Shown here piece by piece: positions 14,575 to 15,772 of a stretch of DNA of 15,772 bases (positions are counted from its first letter, which is position 1; each line of letters begins with the position of its first letter). Both the position numbers and the translations under genes were made by a program. The DNA is from Candidatus Methylomirabilota bacterium (GTDB taxonomy: Bacteria > Methylomirabilota > Methylomirabilia > Methylomirabilales > JACPAU01): positions 1 to 15,772 of the forward strand of contig JACPAU010000146.1 of assembly GCA_016180705.1 (NCBI GenBank), written 5' to 3'. A model generated the notes under the pieces. The model ran no database searches, had not been told where the DNA came from, and saw only the letters and a program-made list of their open reading frames with translations.

Positions 14575-14603
14575 AGTATAGCGCCGGCCGCCGCCCCCGG
14601 CAA
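14575..14603 (-). promoter_or_regulatory. Candidate sigma70-type promoter for atpZ-atpB-atpE
   Basis: On the minus strand TTGCCG (14603-14598, 4 of 6 consensus) and TATACT (14580-14575, 5 of 6) are separated by exactly 17 bp. It lies in the 62-bp gap after the upstream nuoN-like gene. Transcription would start about 4-6 nt before the first ATG of the block, giving an almost leaderless mRNA. An AT-rich -10 in such G-C-rich DNA is notable, but no experimental support exists. Confidence 0.45.
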
Positions 14604-14624
14604 GGGCGCGCTTCCGGCCCGCCC

Positions 14625-15772
14625 TTACCCCAGCACCCCCCGGATCGAGGCGCGCGCGACCTCGAGGAACGGCCCGGGGTAGACCCCGATGACCAACGTC
14701 CCGAGCACCGCCAGGACCAGCGCGACCGTCAGGGCGAAGGAGCGGTTCACCGGGAGGCGGGAAGGGGTTTCCCGCATGTACATCACCATGGCGACCCGCA
14801 TGTAGTAGAGGAGGGAGATGACCGAGTTGACGACCGCGATGACCGCCAGCCAGACGAATCCCTTCTCGATGGCGGCGCTGAAGAGGTAGAACTTCCCCAC
14901 GAACCCCACCGTGGGGGGGATGCCGGTCAGGCTCAGGAGAAAGAGGAGCATGGCGAAGGCGGCCGCCGGGTGGGTCTGGGCCAGGCCGGCGAAGTCCTCG
15001 ATCCGGTCCCCCTTGACCTGCCCGCTGCACAGGTACACGACCACGGCGAAGGCCCCGGCCGTCATGAAGTAGTAGGCCAGGACGTAGAGCAGCATGGCCG
15101 AGATGCCGAGTTCCGTCCCGGCGACGAGCCCGATGAGGGTGTAGCCGACGTGGGCGATTCCGGAGTAGGCCAGCATCCGCTTGATGTTGGTCTGGGCCAC
15201 CGCCACCACGTTCCCCACCGTCATGGTGAGGACGGCCAGGACCCAGAAGAGCATGGTCCAGTTCACCTGGAGCATCGGCATGCCCAGGAGGAAGACCCGG
15301 AGGAGCGCGGCGATGCCGGCCGCCTCGGAGGCGACCGCGATGTAGGCGGTGACCGGCGTCGGGGCCCCCTCGTAGACGTCCGGGATGTACATGTGGAACG
15401 GGACCATGGCGATCTTGAAGCCGAACCCGGCCGTCAGCATCACCATCGCGAGGACGAGGGCGGGATTGGTGAGGGGGACCTCCCGCAGGGCCGTCCCGAG
15501 CTCCCGGAGGTCGAGCGTGCCCGAGAGCCCGTAGAGCATCACCATCCCGTACAGGATGATGCCGGAGGAGAAGGCGCCCATCAGGAGGTACTTCAAGGCG
15601 GCCTCGTTGGACCTCTGGTCGCGCTTGAGGTAGCCGCAGAGGATATAAATAGAGATGGACATCGTCTCGAGCGCGACGTAGAGGGAGAGGAGGTTCCCCG
15701 CCCCCCCCATCAGCATCATGGCCGAGGTGGCGTAGAGGGTGATGGCGTAGAACTCCCCCACCCCCACCTGCT
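14625..15772 (-). CDS. nuoN: NADH-quinone oxidoreductase subunit N, second copy, N-terminus outside window
   Basis: The visible 382 or so residues cover the C-terminal three quarters of a NuoN-type proton-pumping subunit. Roughly 100 N-terminal residues lie beyond the window edge. Family marks include Glu in ALETMSISIYIL, Lys in FGFKIAMVPFHMYIPDVYEG, and Lys in GFVGKFYLF of the broken helix. The next helix reads AVASEAAGIAALLR, with Glu where E. coli NuoN and the other copy here have Lys (ATASK, AGTK). The stop TAA is at 14625-14627. The protein is clearly related to, but diverged from, the NuoN at 725-2179. It probably ends a second nuo-type gene block upstream. Apart from the Glu change it looks intact. 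Confidence 0.95.
   Translation of the reverse strand, partial: QVGVGEFYAITLYATSAMMLMGGAGNLLSLYVALETMSISIYILCGYLKRDQRSNEAALKYLLMGAFSSGIILYGMVMLYGLSGTLDLRELGTALREVPLTNPALVLAMVMLTAGFGFKIAMVPFHMYIPDVYEGAPTPVTAYIAVASEAAGIAALLRVFLLGMPMLQVNWTMLFWVLAVLTMTVGNVVAVAQTNIKRMLAYSGIAHVGYTLIGLVAGTELGISAMLLYVLAYYFMTAGAFAVVVYLCSGQVKGDRIEDFAGLAQTHPAAAFAMLLFLLSLTGIPPTVGFVGKFYLFSAAIEKGFVWLAVIAVVNSVISLLYYMRVAMVMYMRETPSRLPVNRSFALTVALVLAVLGTLVIGVYPGPFLEVARASIRGVLG

Noticed and set aside
14600..14627. Possible terminator hairpin after the second nuoN copy
   Set aside because: The best stem is 5 bp with an 11-nt loop and no T-run, so it is too weak.
1..15772. CRISPR arrays, tRNA or rRNA genes, insertion sequences, defence genes
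   Set aside because: I saw no regularly spaced repeats, no tRNA-like cloverleaf or rRNA sequence, and no transposase or defence-type proteins. The only repeats are those in nuoE/nuoF and the hairpins listed.

Overview
This is a very G+C-rich stretch (two thirds G+C or more by eye) in which every gene I can support lies on the minus strand. It should be read from high to low coordinates. It carries most of a respiratory complex I (NADH:quinone oxidoreductase) operon, three membrane-side ATP synthase genes, and the redox regulator Rex. Gene content and composition suggest an uncultured high-G+C bacterium. The Rokubacteria/Methylomirabilota or deltaproteobacteria-like lineages are guesses I cannot confirm from this window alone.

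Layout in the direction of transcription: the window opens inside a nuoN-like gene (15772-14625, N-terminus missing). A plausible sigma70-type promoter follows (14603-14575), then a short ATP synthase block: an AtpZ/AtpI-like protein, atpB (subunit a) and atpE (subunit c). A hairpin terminator (13062-13032) closes this block. The main nuo operon then runs nuoA, C, D, E, F, G, H, J, K, L, M, N and ends with rex. Most junctions are tight. Start and stop codons overlap (GTGA, ATGA or similar) at nuoC/D, D/E, G/H, K/L, M/N and possibly N/rex, so the genes look transcribed and translated together. The only sizeable spacer inside the operon is 172 bp between nuoJ and nuoK, and it is filled by a long, strong stem-loop. 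No gap reaches 300 bp.

The peripheral arm genes (nuoE, F, G) take electrons from NADH, nuoC and nuoD line the route to quinone, and nuoA, H, J-N form the proton-pumping membrane arm. AtpB and AtpE spend the resulting gradient, and Rex reads the NADH/NAD+ ratio. Two core iron-sulfur subunits, nuoB and nuoI, are absent from positions where the flanking genes are joined cleanly, so they must lie elsewhere if the complex works.

Several genes are damaged as written. NuoF is frameshifted by a 53-bp tandem duplication, and a 99-bp copy of its middle replaces the nuoE/nuoF junction. NuoJ has a one-base frameshift, and nuoL lacks about 50 residues in frame. The identical stretches are exactly 99 and 55 bp by hand count. 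Both are odd k values commonly used by de Bruijn assemblers, so assembly error is the leading explanation, and raw-read evidence is needed before any biological reading. I found no convincing new defence, mobile or regulatory system. The more biologically interesting signals are the missing nuoB/nuoI, the nuoJ-nuoK stem-loop, an unusual ATP synthase c-subunit helix, and a Lys-to-Glu change in the second NuoN.
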